Origin: JASEHD01 sp964471945
GTDB taxonomy: Bacteria > Bacteroidota > Ignavibacteria > UBA10030 > SZUA-254
Length of the DNA: 23,622 bases
Direction: 5' to 3'
Assembly (NCBI GenBank): GCA_964471945.1
Contig: CAYYIJ010000030.1
Location: 1 to 23,622 of the forward strand
The position numbers and the translations under genes are program-made. Positions 15,580 through 23,621 of the stretch are shown one piece after another. Position 1 is the first letter of the stretch; every line of letters begins with the position of its first letter. The notes under the pieces are model-generated. The model was not told where the DNA came from and made no database searches. It worked only from the letters and a program-made list of their open reading frames with translations.

Positions 15580-16458
15580 ATGAAATTGCAACTTATTAAT
15601 ATGGTTATTCTGATTACAGGATTTGTCGTGAGTGCAAGTGCTCAGGCAGATTTACAATTGGGTACAAGGCCTCAGGGTTTGGGTGGGGCTTTTGTTGCTG
15701 TCTCCGATGACGCCAACGCAGCATTTTGGAATCCAGCCGGATTAAGCCAAATCAAACGGGGTGAAGTTACACTCATGCACTGGAAATTTTCCGAATTAAA
15801 TGAAATTTCAATTAATTCAGCCGCCGGTGCATATCCTTTTACCAGTGGGACTTTTGCGTTATCCTGGGTACGCCAGGCTGCAGAACTCGAAGAAGGACCA
15901 ATAAACAGTAAAAGTACATTCAGTCAAAATAATATCATGCTATCATTTGGCATTTCATTTACGCCATGGTTGTCAGGCGGACTGAGCTTAAATCGGATGA
16001 TTATCGACTCGAAAATTGGTGGTGGTGGTGGATGGGGATTCGATTTTGGGACAATGCTGAAACCACTGCAAACCAAAGATTGGACAATTGCGGCGACAGC
16101 AAAACATGTAGCGGGAAATCTAAAAAATTCCTTCCTGAGCCCCTATTATATATTCGGCACCGCTTATAAATTTGTAACAGATGATAAAATCCACACACTT
16201 CTCATTGCAGTTGATGGAAATACTCACGACAATATTGATGGTAAAGAAAGTATTACATTGAAGTACGCTACTGGACTTGAATATCAGTTTCTGATAAACA
16301 ACTATCTCCTTGCAGTACGAGGTGGACTGGCAAGCAAGACGTACAGTTTTGGTGGGAGTTTCGGTTATCAATTCTTTTCTACCGACTATGCTTTTGTAAT
16401 CATGCGAGAAAAAACCATCGGTAATTCTCATCGTTTTGGTGTTAGTTTAAATTTTTAA
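15580..16458 (+). CDS. PorV/PorQ-family outer-membrane beta-barrel protein
   Basis: A FadL-like barrel of the PorV/PorQ (UPF0164) group, in which members escort T9SS cargo at the outer membrane. After the signal peptide (ending SASAQ), the hallmark plug region reads RPQGLGGAFVAVSDDANAAFWNPAGL, nearly invariant in the family. It is followed by repeated amphipathic strands and a C-terminal strand ending in Phe (SHRFGVSLNF), the usual outer-membrane targeting signal. I chose ATG 15580 over 15532 because AAGGAG (15568-15573) lies 6 bases upstream and the resulting N-terminus is a proper signal peptide; this gives 292 residues. It lies between the giant surface protein and the DUF4382 lipoprotein (16 bases downstream), so the three form a likely operon. 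Which cargo it carries is inference. Confidence 0.88.
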   Translation: MKLQLINMVILITGFVVSASAQADLQLGTRPQGLGGAFVAVSDDANAAFWNPAGLSQIKRGEVTLMHWKFSELNEISINSAAGAYPFTSGTFALSWVRQAAELEEGPINSKSTFSQNNIMLSFGISFTPWLSGGLSLNRMIIDSKIGGGGGWGFDFGTMLKPLQTKDWTIAATAKHVAGNLKNSFLSPYYIFGTAYKFVTDDKIHTLLIAVDGNTHDNIDGKESITLKYATGLEYQFLINNYLLAVRGGLASKTYSFGGSFGYQFFSTDYAFVIMREKTIGNSHRFGVSLNF

Positions 16459-16473
16459 GAAAGGAATAATCTT

Positions 16474-17256
16474 ATGAAAATATTTTTATTGATGCTGATG
16501 ATATTCGCTCTTTTGTATATTGCAGGATGCAGTAACGCAACTGATGAACCAGCAAAAGATGGATCGATTAAAATCTACCTTGTCGATACTCCGGGAGAAT
16601 TTGAACAGGTGAACGTTGCCATTACACGTGTGGAAGTACACAGAGCCGGTGCCGATACCGTGAGCGGGTGGACAGTTGTTAATAATACTCCGGCAGTCTA
16701 TGATCTCTTGAAACTACGCAACGGTGCAAGTGCAATACTCGGTCACACAACTTTATCCCCTGGAAAGTACACGCAGATTCGTTTGTTGATCGGCACAGGA
16801 AGCCACGTCTTTGTAGACGGTCAACAATGGAATCTGTTTATTCCCAGCGGAATCCAGACGGGTATTAAACTTATACATCAGTTTACTATCGAAGCTGATA
16901 AACTTTATGAGTTAATGCTGGACTTTGATGCCAATCGGTCGATTGTCAGTGTACCAGGACAATATATCTTACGGCCTACAATTCGTGTGCAAGCTAATGT
17001 TGTATCAGGAACAATCTCAGGTCAAGTGCTTCCAATAGATGCAAACGCCGCTGTTTCGACAATTGTAGCGACCGACACAGTTGCTACCTTAGCTGATACA
17101 TCGGGATTTTTCAAATTAATGGCGTTACCAGAAGGAACCTATTCCCTAAGAATCAATCCATCAAATCAAATTTACAGAGATACTACCATTACAGGAGTAA
17201 CAGTCGTCAGGAAACAGGAAACTAACATTGGCACTGTAACACTTTACCCGAATTAA
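16474..17256 (+). CDS. DUF4382 lipoprotein with carboxypeptidase-regulatory-like domain
   Basis: A lipoprotein with a clear lipobox (YIAGC, C19). Residues about 30-175 match the DUF4382 pattern: IKIYLVDTPGEFEQVNVAITRVEVH, then DLLKLRNG, a GKYTQIRL strand, PSGIQTGIKL, LMLDFDANRSIV and ILRPTIRV. Residues about 178-258 form a carboxypeptidase-regulatory-like beta-sandwich (GTISGQVLP, DTSGFFKLMALPEGTYSLRI). DUF4382 has no established biochemical role; the proteins are envelope-anchored and common in this phylum. GAAAGGA precedes the ATG. It follows the PorV-like gene by 15 bases, so it probably belongs to the same transcript and may act with that protein or the giant surface protein. A partner or ligand cannot be named. 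Confidence 0.87.
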   Translation: MKIFLLMLMIFALLYIAGCSNATDEPAKDGSIKIYLVDTPGEFEQVNVAITRVEVHRAGADTVSGWTVVNNTPAVYDLLKLRNGASAILGHTTLSPGKYTQIRLLIGTGSHVFVDGQQWNLFIPSGIQTGIKLIHQFTIEADKLYELMLDFDANRSIVSVPGQYILRPTIRVQANVVSGTISGQVLPIDANAAVSTIVATDTVATLADTSGFFKLMALPEGTYSLRINPSNQIYRDTTITGVTVVRKQETNIGTVTLYPN

Positions 17257-17363
17257 TTGGAATGCCGCTATTTGCTTTGTATTATGAGTATAGCCAAATA
17301 ACAATTCTCTAATATTGTTTTTGGATTTTCAACGATTATATTACATTATATGTAGTAAGAAAA

Positions 17364-18203
17364 ATGAATAAATTATTTGTGTTCATATTAACGTTTATTT
17401 TTATGTTTGAATCATCAACGTTGATTCAAGCACAATCAAAAACAAATGACACTGCTACCGTTGACGCAGCAGATAGACTTTATGCAGCCGAAAAATATCA
17501 TGAGGCAATCAAAGAGTATGAAAAACTTCCAGTCTCAGCTGATATTCTTAAAAAAATTGGGATTTCTTATCATAAGTTATGGGAAATGCCTGCAGCGATC
17601 CGCTCGCTGCGAAAAGCTCGGCAGCTTGCACAGGAGGACATTGAAATCAAATCGCATCTCGCTGAGGCATTGAGTTGGAATAAAGAGTTTGAGGAAGCAA
17701 TTATACTCTATCAGGATGTTTTCTCGAAAGGTTTCGTTAACGTTGATGTTCAATTTGAATATGCTAGGGTTTTGGCATGGGTGAAAGATTATGACTCTGC
17801 AATTAATTTGTATAGACAAATCTTAGAAAAGGATTCAATAAATTTTCAGGCTCGTATGGGGCTTGCACAAACACTAAGCTGGAGAAAAGATTTTGACGGA
17901 GCTGTTGAAGAGTATCGTAAGGCGGCAATTTTTACAATGGACTTGAAAGAAAAAAGCCAAGCGATCACTCGACTAGCACAGGTGATAAGCTGGACAGGTG
18001 CATTTGACAATGCAGTTGTAGAGTACAAGGAGGCATTGCAGTTTCATTCTAATAATACAGATGCTCTTTACGGGCTCGGTGAAGTAAATGAATGGATGGG
18101 ACAGTTTCCAAAGGCGAAATCTTACTATGATCAAATTTTACAGATCGAGCCAGGTAATAAATCTGCTAAAGCAAAGCTTCTACAATTACTGTGGGTGAAA
18201 TGA
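17364..18203 (+). CDS. Secreted TPR-repeat protein, probable polysaccharide-export scaffold
   Basis: 279 residues. A signal peptide (hydrophobic 5-22, IQAQ) indicates periplasmic location. About seven TPR units of 34 residues fill the rest. Several have the Trp-bearing variant in which helix A ends L-S-W or L-A-W (ALSWNKEF, VLAWVKDY, TLSWRKDF, VISWTGAF, EVNEWMGQF), which I associate with the YaiO/BcsC/PelB style of TPR in exopolysaccharide secretion. Those proteins normally continue into an outer-membrane barrel, whereas this one stops straight after the last repeat. In AlgK-like systems the TPR part is a separate protein, so this could be normal. The stop overlaps an ATGA start, and the small membrane protein, GT2 and GH26 genes follow immediately, pointing to one secretion machine. 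Confidence 0.83.
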   Translation: MNKLFVFILTFIFMFESSTLIQAQSKTNDTATVDAADRLYAAEKYHEAIKEYEKLPVSADILKKIGISYHKLWEMPAAIRSLRKARQLAQEDIEIKSHLAEALSWNKEFEEAIILYQDVFSKGFVNVDVQFEYARVLAWVKDYDSAINLYRQILEKDSINFQARMGLAQTLSWRKDFDGAVEEYRKAAIFTMDLKEKSQAITRLAQVISWTGAFDNAVVEYKEALQFHSNNTDALYGLGEVNEWMGQFPKAKSYYDQILQIEPGNKSAKAKLLQLLWVK

Positions 18204-18226
18204 TAACAACAAATTTTGGTGATATT

Positions 18227-18535
18227 ATGAATGAAAAAGATCCCTATCAACTCCGAACAAATTTACTAATAATAGGCCTACTAATCCTTATTTTATTACT
18301 GGCGATTGATATTTTCTTGAGGATTTCGCCAGGATTTTTTGGCACAAGCGGGCGAGATGAATATATTGTCTCTGCTGTTGGGTATCACCATCAATTTCCA
18401 GATAGTAGTTGGTATTACATCTATACAGTGTTTGAAAATAATGGAGATGTTTATCAGGTATGGTGGGATGGAAAAGATTGGTATAAAAAAAAGGTAACAA
18501 ATTACCGCAATGAGGAAACATCACAGCAGAAATAA
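18227..18535 (+). CDS. Small single-pass membrane protein between TPR and GT2 genes
   Basis: No family recognised. About 102 residues with one strong transmembrane helix near the N-terminus (NLLIIGLLILILLLAIDIFL) and a Trp/Tyr-rich soluble C-terminal part (SSWYYIYTVFENNG, YQVWWDGKDWYKK) on the far side. GGTGAT just upstream favours the ATG at 18227. The ATG at 18200, overlapping the TPR stop as ATGA, is the alternative and would add 9 residues. Its stop is directly followed by the GT2 start codon. By position it could be a co-polymerase or adaptor linking the synthase to the periplasmic TPR protein. This is inference from order alone. Confidence 0.72.
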   Translation: MNEKDPYQLRTNLLIIGLLILILLLAIDIFLRISPGFFGTSGRDEYIVSAVGYHHQFPDSSWYYIYTVFENNGDVYQVWWDGKDWYKKKVTNYRNEETSQQK

Positions 18536-20056
18536 ATGGACGAGAAATTGTCTTTTATTCGATCCCCTGCCCGCATCAGTAGTACTCAGCGAGTTGTTAC
18601 GTGGTTTCTCGTCTTTGTGGGATTTGAGTCAATTTTGTACTTCGTCATATGGTGGTTTAATCCCGAGCACAAGGTGCATCTTGTTTTTTTTATCCCTTTA
18701 TCGTTTGCAACATGTTGGTTAATGTATGAGTCAGCAATGTATTGGTTTTATCTTTTAGGTATGAAGATTCCCGATCGCCGTACTCCAATGAGTGGAATTA
18801 CTGTCGATGTCTTTACTACAGCGGCACCCGGAGAACCTATAGAAATATTCGAAAAGTCTCTGCACGCACTTGTAGCAATTGAATATCCGCATATAACCTA
18901 TCTTCTCGACGGCAGTGCTAATCCACAACTCAGGGTGCTCGCTGAGAGGCTCGGCATTCGCCATATCGACTGCACAAGTGTTGGTGGAGCAAAAGCAGGA
19001 AAAATCAATTATGCTCTGGCACAAACTTCCGGCGAGATTGTTCTTGTAATCGATCCTGATCATATTCCACAAAAAAACTTTCTACATGCAGTGCTCGGGT
19101 ATTTCGATGACCCAACAGTAGGTTTCGTTCAGGTTGTTCAGGCGTACTACAATCAATCGTCATCTTTTATTGCAAGAGCTGCCGCTGAACAAACATATGG
19201 ATTCTATGGTCCTATGCTTATGGGAATGAACGGATACGAATCGACGTTAGCGATTGGTGCAAACTGCACATTTCGAAGAACTGCACTGGAATCAATCGGG
19301 GGCCATGCCGTACATTTAGTGGAAGATTTCGTTACTTCTATGCGTTTACACGGACAGGGATGGAAGTCAGTTTACGTCCCAGAGATTGTTGCAAGGGGAT
19401 TAGTGCCCGAAGACTTGAATTCTTATTTCAGTCAACAGCTCAAGTGGGCGACGGGGATGTTTCAGGTGCTGTTCACGATGATGCCCAAAATGATTTTTCG
19501 TCTGAAAGGCTGGCAGAAGGTTTGTTATCTCATGAGCAGTACATATTATTTCGCTGGATTACCTATAACAATCAATCTTGTCCTGCCAATTGTTTTTTTA
19601 TTTTTTGGTTTGTGGGCGGTCGAAATGCCGATTCGAGGATATGTATTTCATTTGATTCCTTTTATTGTGTTGTTTCTCCTCATTCATTGGTACTCACAGC
19701 GTTGGGTGTGTAATAAAAATGAGCGAGGTTGGCAGTGGCGGGGAATGCTCTTGAAACTTGGCACATGGCCCATCTATGTGCTTTCTCTTTTGTTTGCTCT
19801 CATTGGCGTCAAAGTACCATACCTGCCCACGGCGAAAAAAAGACAGAAAGAAATCTTTCCGGCGCTTGTGCTGCCTCACGTTCTTATCGTTGTGCTTTCT
19901 CTTGCTGCCATTGTTTGGGGACTGTATTCACCGCTGAGAGATTTTGATGGAACAAAACTCATGATCTTTTTTGCAATCGTAAATTCTCTGCTGATGCTGC
20001 CCACGATAGGTATTGCTTTTGCAGGGATATTTCATCGGAAGCAGAGAACGCAATGA
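18536..20056 (+). CDS. Cellulose-synthase-like family 2 glycosyltransferase (polysaccharide synthase)
   Basis: A processive membrane beta-glycosyltransferase of 506 residues. Two N-terminal transmembrane helices (about 20-41 and 47-75) precede the GT-A catalytic domain. Motifs in order: D91 (TVDVFTTAAPGEP), D125 (LLDGSANP), D173-P-D175 (VIDPDHIP), GANCTFRR (241-248), E263-D264 as the general base motif, and Q300-Q-L-K-W304 in the place of the canonical QxxRW. At least four more membrane helices follow (about 330-500). There is no PilZ domain, so c-di-GMP activation as in BcsA is not visible. It should polymerise a nucleotide-sugar and pass the chain through the inner membrane. The polymer is unknown; the linked GH26 hydrolase suggests a beta-mannan-, xylan- or glucan-like chain. 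The start at 18536 follows the preceding stop with no gap. Confidence 0.92.
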   Translation: MDEKLSFIRSPARISSTQRVVTWFLVFVGFESILYFVIWWFNPEHKVHLVFFIPLSFATCWLMYESAMYWFYLLGMKIPDRRTPMSGITVDVFTTAAPGEPIEIFEKSLHALVAIEYPHITYLLDGSANPQLRVLAERLGIRHIDCTSVGGAKAGKINYALAQTSGEIVLVIDPDHIPQKNFLHAVLGYFDDPTVGFVQVVQAYYNQSSSFIARAAAEQTYGFYGPMLMGMNGYESTLAIGANCTFRRTALESIGGHAVHLVEDFVTSMRLHGQGWKSVYVPEIVARGLVPEDLNSYFSQQLKWATGMFQVLFTMMPKMIFRLKGWQKVCYLMSSTYYFAGLPITINLVLPIVFLFFGLWAVEMPIRGYVFHLIPFIVLFLLIHWYSQRWVCNKNERGWQWRGMLLKLGTWPIYVLSLLFALIGVKVPYLPTAKKRQKEIFPALVLPHVLIVVLSLAAIVWGLYSPLRDFDGTKLMIFFAIVNSLLMLPTIGIAFAGIFHRKQRTQ

Positions 20057-21108
20057 AAACAATTCGAAACATCATGAAGTTGATCACCCCATTTCTCTTT
20101 ATTGGTGTTCTTCTTTTTCTGTTCTCATTATTTGACGCTTCATTTTCTGAAACGCTTTCGTTTCTTCGTCTGATGATTGGAAAGTTTGGCACAACGGTGG
20201 GAATGGTGTCCGAGAGCGAAGGTATACTGCTGGGTATCTATAAGCCGGAGGTTCCATATTCGATGAATAGATTGGATTCATTAGAACACATCATTGGAAA
20301 AAGGTTCGATATTCAATCGTTTTATCTGACCTGGGGTGATCGTGAGGAAGATAAGTTCCCACTTGATTTGATACGTGAGATTGATAAACATCCTGCGATA
20401 GCAATGATTACATGGGAACCCTGGACAACCGAATTTATACGAAATAAAAAGCGTGGCAATTATCCTGGGAAAAACGATCTTCAGGAAATTGCAGATGGTG
20501 TCTATGATGAGTACATCCGGCAATGGGCACGAGAAGCAATAATTTTTGGCAAACCCTTCTTCCTTCGCTTCGCCCATGAGATGAATAATCCACAATATCC
20601 TTGGTCGCATGCCGCAAAGGATAAGCCACAGGATTTTATCGATGCATGGCGGCACGTATGGAAGGTGTTCAGAGAAGAAGGTGCGAAGAATGTTGTGTGG
20701 GTGTGGTCCCCAAAAGGAACGATTCCAAATCAACTTTATCCGGGCGGAGAGTACGTTGATTGGATCGGAACAGGTGTTTTCAATTACGGCATATACGGAG
20801 ACGAAGTGTGGCATTCGTTCGAATATCTCTACGACCCGATTTACCGAAGTGCTTTACGTTATGAAAAACCAATTATGATTGCTGAGATTGGGTGTTCTCC
20901 GTTAGGCGGGAACCAACTACAATGGTTCGCTGATGCTATCAAAGATTTGAAGGCACGGTATCTTGCTACCAAAGCCGTTGTCTTCTATAATAATCCTGCT
21001 GATCAAACATTAGCGGGATCAGTTATCGATTGGTCAGTCGATAGAAATATGGAGATTCTCGGTTTGCTGAAGACAGAAATCAAAAATGGTATTTTCAAAA
21101 GGAAGTAG
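20053..21108 (+). CDS. Membrane-anchored glycoside hydrolase family 26 protein
   Basis: 351 residues with an N-terminal hydrophobic segment (about 9-27), probably a signal anchor facing the periplasm. The TIM-barrel shows the GH26 catalytic pair: acid/base E176 in FAHEMNNPQYPW and nucleophile E278 in IMIAEIG. Supporting motifs are NVVWVWSPKG (213-222) and YPGGEYVDWIG (229-239). Characterised GH26 enzymes are mainly endo-beta-mannanases, with beta-1,3-xylanases and lichenases also known; the exact substrate cannot be read from sequence. The start codon overlaps the GT2 stop (ATGA, 20053-20056), so the two are translationally coupled. That linkage suggests it trims or releases the nascent polymer, the role of BcsZ or AlgL in related systems, rather than feeding on external mannan. 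No polysaccharide-utilisation genes (SusC/D) are nearby. Confidence 0.9.
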   Translation: MKTIRNIMKLITPFLFIGVLLFLFSLFDASFSETLSFLRLMIGKFGTTVGMVSESEGILLGIYKPEVPYSMNRLDSLEHIIGKRFDIQSFYLTWGDREEDKFPLDLIREIDKHPAIAMITWEPWTTEFIRNKKRGNYPGKNDLQEIADGVYDEYIRQWAREAIIFGKPFFLRFAHEMNNPQYPWSHAAKDKPQDFIDAWRHVWKVFREEGAKNVVWVWSPKGTIPNQLYPGGEYVDWIGTGVFNYGIYGDEVWHSFEYLYDPIYRSALRYEKPIMIAEIGCSPLGGNQLQWFADAIKDLKARYLATKAVVFYNNPADQTLAGSVIDWSVDRNMEILGLLKTEIKNGIFKRK

Positions 21109-21120
21109 GTATATCTTGTA

Positions 21121-23397
21121 ATGAAAAAAATATTAGTCACTATGATTTTAGCATTTGTAATCCAAGTAGAGAGCCAAACACCTAATATCACTATCTCTTT
21201 GCTTGATGCAAACGTTCAATTTCCTGTGATACCGGGTTTCTCAGGAAAATCGGTTGTATTTGTGGACTATCGAAGCTTTGTTTATTCGCTGTACCATGTT
21301 GATATCGATACGAAACAGGAACAACTGAAGCTTCTGAACACTGGTTATACCGAACCACAGGTACGTATTTCCGGAAATCGTGTTGTCTGGATTGGATATC
21401 CAACAACCACACAGGCGGATGTTTATGTCCGTAACATTCAAACGAACACAACGACTCGCATTACCAACGACATCGCCTTCCAGAACTTTCCCGATATTTA
21501 TGGGAATCAGGTTGTATGGCAGGACTATCGTAATAGACCCGATACCAATTCAAAAAACGCAGATATTTATCTCTACAATTTTTCAACTGGATTGACACAA
21601 CAAATAACGTTTGACACATCATACCAATCCTTTCCTGCAATCTGGGGAAATCGCATTGTGTGGCAAGATTATCGAAATGCAAAAGTTGATACATTGAACG
21701 CTGACATCTACATGTATAATCTCTCGACAGGTCAGGAAACTCAAATTACGACTAATAGTGCATATCAAACACATCCAGACATCTGGGAAGATAAGATTGT
21801 GTGGGGGGATTTTCGCAATGGTACCGGTGATATCTACATGTACGATATGAGCAGTGCTCAAGAGCGTGCCATCAGCACTTTTCCTGCTTATAAAACTCAT
21901 CCTGTAATTTATCGTGACTGGATTGTTTGGCAGGATTACCGTAACGGTACTGACCAGGGAGAAATCTGGGGCTACAACTTGATTACAAACCAAGAGTATC
22001 CGCTTGTTGTACAACCGGATCATCAGGACTTCCCTCAATTGGATAGCAACAACATTGTGTGGCAGGATTTCCGGAATGCTCGTCAGGATCTTTATCTCGC
22101 AGTCATTACATGGTCATCACCAACAGTTACTGTTACCAGCCCGAATGGGGGAGAGACCCTCATTGCTGGAAATTCATACACGATTACCTGGACTGCTCTC
22201 GGTGTGAGTGCTGTAAAACTTGAATACTCAACGAATAACGGTGGAACCTGGTCTACGATTGTTTCCAGTACACCTGCATCTGCTGGCAGTTACAATTGGA
22301 CGGTACTAAATACACCAACCACACAGGGTCTCATGCGGGTAAGTGACGCCTCGAGCCCGAACGTAAACGATGTGAGTAATACCGTTTTTTCTATTGTCAT
22401 TCCCACCGTTGTGGTGACCAGCCCCAACGGAGGTGAGACATGGCTTGTCGGTAACACGCACAACATCACATGGACATCGTCCTACGTCACCAATATTAAG
22501 ATCGAATACTCAACGAACAACGGAATATCTTGGCAAATGATAATCTCTAATACACCTGCCTCAGGTGGAAACTATAATTGGATAATTCCGAATACTCAGA
22601 CGACGACAGCATTAGTTCGTGTAAGTGACACAGCAGGTTTAGGTGCCATGGACGTAAGTGATGGTGTTTTCACAATTACTGCGCCCTCAACCGTTTCCCT
22701 TGCCAGTCCAAACGGTGGCGAAATATGGATTGTTGGAACCATTCGACATATTCAATGGTCACCAACGAGCGTTTCCACTCTGCGACTTGAGTATTCTACA
22801 GATGCAGGAACAAACTGGATTAATATTAGTGATAATGTTGCATCATTGTCTGGAAGTTATTCATGGGCGATTCCCGCTACTACAACATATCAAGCCCTTG
22901 TCCGGGTAAGTGATATGAGCAATTTCGCAGTGAATGATGTCAGTGATTCATTGTTTGCCATCCTTGTTGCAAGATCATATTCAGTTTATAATGGTTGGAA
23001 TATGGTCTCGTTACCGTTAACAATCCATAAATCACGAAAAACAGTTCTTTTCCCCTCGGCAATTTCCGATGCATTTTCATATCAGGGTGGATATAAATTA
23101 GAAGATATACTCGAAAACGGGATCGGTTATTGGCTGAAATTTGACGGTGACCAGGATGTCATCATCAGCGGCGCTGAGTGTACAGTTGATACAATTATTG
23201 TGACGGCTGGCTGGAACATGATTGGCTCGATAAGTGATACTATATCGGTATCCTCAGTCGTTACTGAACCAAGTGGTATCATCATTTCTAATTTTTTTGG
23301 TTATAACGGACTTTATACTGTTACCAACTTAATATTGCCCGGCAAGAGTTATTGGGTTAAAGTAAACGTAGCCGGGAAGATTATCCTCAGTCGATAG
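21121..23397 (+). CDS. Surface protein: seven-bladed beta-propeller, three Ig-like repeats, C-terminal GWN module
   Basis: 758 residues with a signal peptide (MKKILVTMILAFVIQVES). Residues about 25-330 contain seven copies of a V-V-W-Q-D-Y-R-N motif at 45, 88, 131, 179, 227, 268 and 312, spaced 41-48 residues. Each has a D-I-Y-x-Y strand and an I-T ending, fitting a TolB-like seven-bladed propeller. Then come three repeats of about 94 residues opening with T/A-S-P-N-G-G-E (22138, 22420 and 22705) and containing EYSTNNG and VRVSD; these are the Kre9/KNH-type Ig-like domains seen in secreted proteins of this phylum. The last 134 residues (from 22993) are the GWN module also present at 8880. No T9SS sorting domain follows, so the export route and anchoring are unclear. 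It starts 12 bases after the GH26 stop, so it is probably the last gene of that operon and could bind the polymer. Confidence 0.85.
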   Translation: MKKILVTMILAFVIQVESQTPNITISLLDANVQFPVIPGFSGKSVVFVDYRSFVYSLYHVDIDTKQEQLKLLNTGYTEPQVRISGNRVVWIGYPTTTQADVYVRNIQTNTTTRITNDIAFQNFPDIYGNQVVWQDYRNRPDTNSKNADIYLYNFSTGLTQQITFDTSYQSFPAIWGNRIVWQDYRNAKVDTLNADIYMYNLSTGQETQITTNSAYQTHPDIWEDKIVWGDFRNGTGDIYMYDMSSAQERAISTFPAYKTHPVIYRDWIVWQDYRNGTDQGEIWGYNLITNQEYPLVVQPDHQDFPQLDSNNIVWQDFRNARQDLYLAVITWSSPTVTVTSPNGGETLIAGNSYTITWTALGVSAVKLEYSTNNGGTWSTIVSSTPASAGSYNWTVLNTPTTQGLMRVSDASSPNVNDVSNTVFSIVIPTVVVTSPNGGETWLVGNTHNITWTSSYVTNIKIEYSTNNGISWQMIISNTPASGGNYNWIIPNTQTTTALVRVSDTAGLGAMDVSDGVFTITAPSTVSLASPNGGEIWIVGTIRHIQWSPTSVSTLRLEYSTDAGTNWINISDNVASLSGSYSWAIPATTTYQALVRVSDMSNFAVNDVSDSLFAILVARSYSVYNGWNMVSLPLTIHKSRKTVLFPSAISDAFSYQGGYKLEDILENGIGYWLKFDGDQDVIISGAECTVDTIIVTAGWNMIGSISDTISVSSVVTEPSGIIISNFFGYNGLYTVTNLILPGKSYWVKVNVAGKIILSR
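22138..22968 (+). repeat. Three tandem coding repeats (about 282-285 bp) of an Ig-like domain
   Basis: The SPNGGE motif begins at 22138, 22420 and 22705, giving periods of 282 and 285 bases. The units share EYST, W, Y-x-W and VRVSD positions but differ clearly at the DNA level, so the duplication is old and under protein-level selection. Confidence 0.75.
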
Positions 23398-23530
23398 TAA
23401 GTATTTTACACAAACCACTCCAAAAAAATGCACTTATTAACGCTATAAACCAATATCCTTTTTCCATTAATACTACAATGATATCGTTTTTATGCTAACA
23501 ACTTATTCTTGCCTTGTTCTTCGCTTTTCT

Positions 23531-23544
23531 TTTGTAAGCCATAG
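23531..23544 (-). repeat. Right arm of the inverted repeat shared with 84-97
   Basis: TTGTAAGCCATAGG is the perfect reverse complement of 84-97. In this copy the outer match AAATGCAATT (23553-23562) is only 8 bases away, against 41 bases on the left, so the right copy is the compact form. The segment AAGCCTATGGCTT-like core is itself nearly palindromic. Confidence 0.55.
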
Positions 23545-23600
23545 GCTTAAATGAAATGCAATTAGAAATTAGAGACTTCTGAAAAATCACCCAAAGGGTC

Positions 23601-23621
23601 ACCCTGAATTCATTTCAGGGT
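23601..23621. repeat. Palindromic dispersed repeat at the window edge
   Basis: ACCCTGAA (23601-23608) and TTCAGGGT (23614-23621) form a perfect 8-bp stem with a 5-base loop. From memory, palindromes of the type GACCCTGAA..TTCAGGGT are widespread interspersed repeats in Bacteroidota-related genomes. The window ends here, so the full element cannot be seen. Confidence 0.6.

Noticed and set aside
20281..20814. 177-codon minus-strand frame inside the GH26 gene
   Set aside because: It is antisense to a gene with intact catalytic motifs and is a codon-bias shadow.
20053..21108. GH26 as part of a mannan-utilisation locus
   Set aside because: No SusC/SusD, transporter or other glycan-degrading genes are nearby, and the gene is translationally coupled to a polysaccharide synthase.
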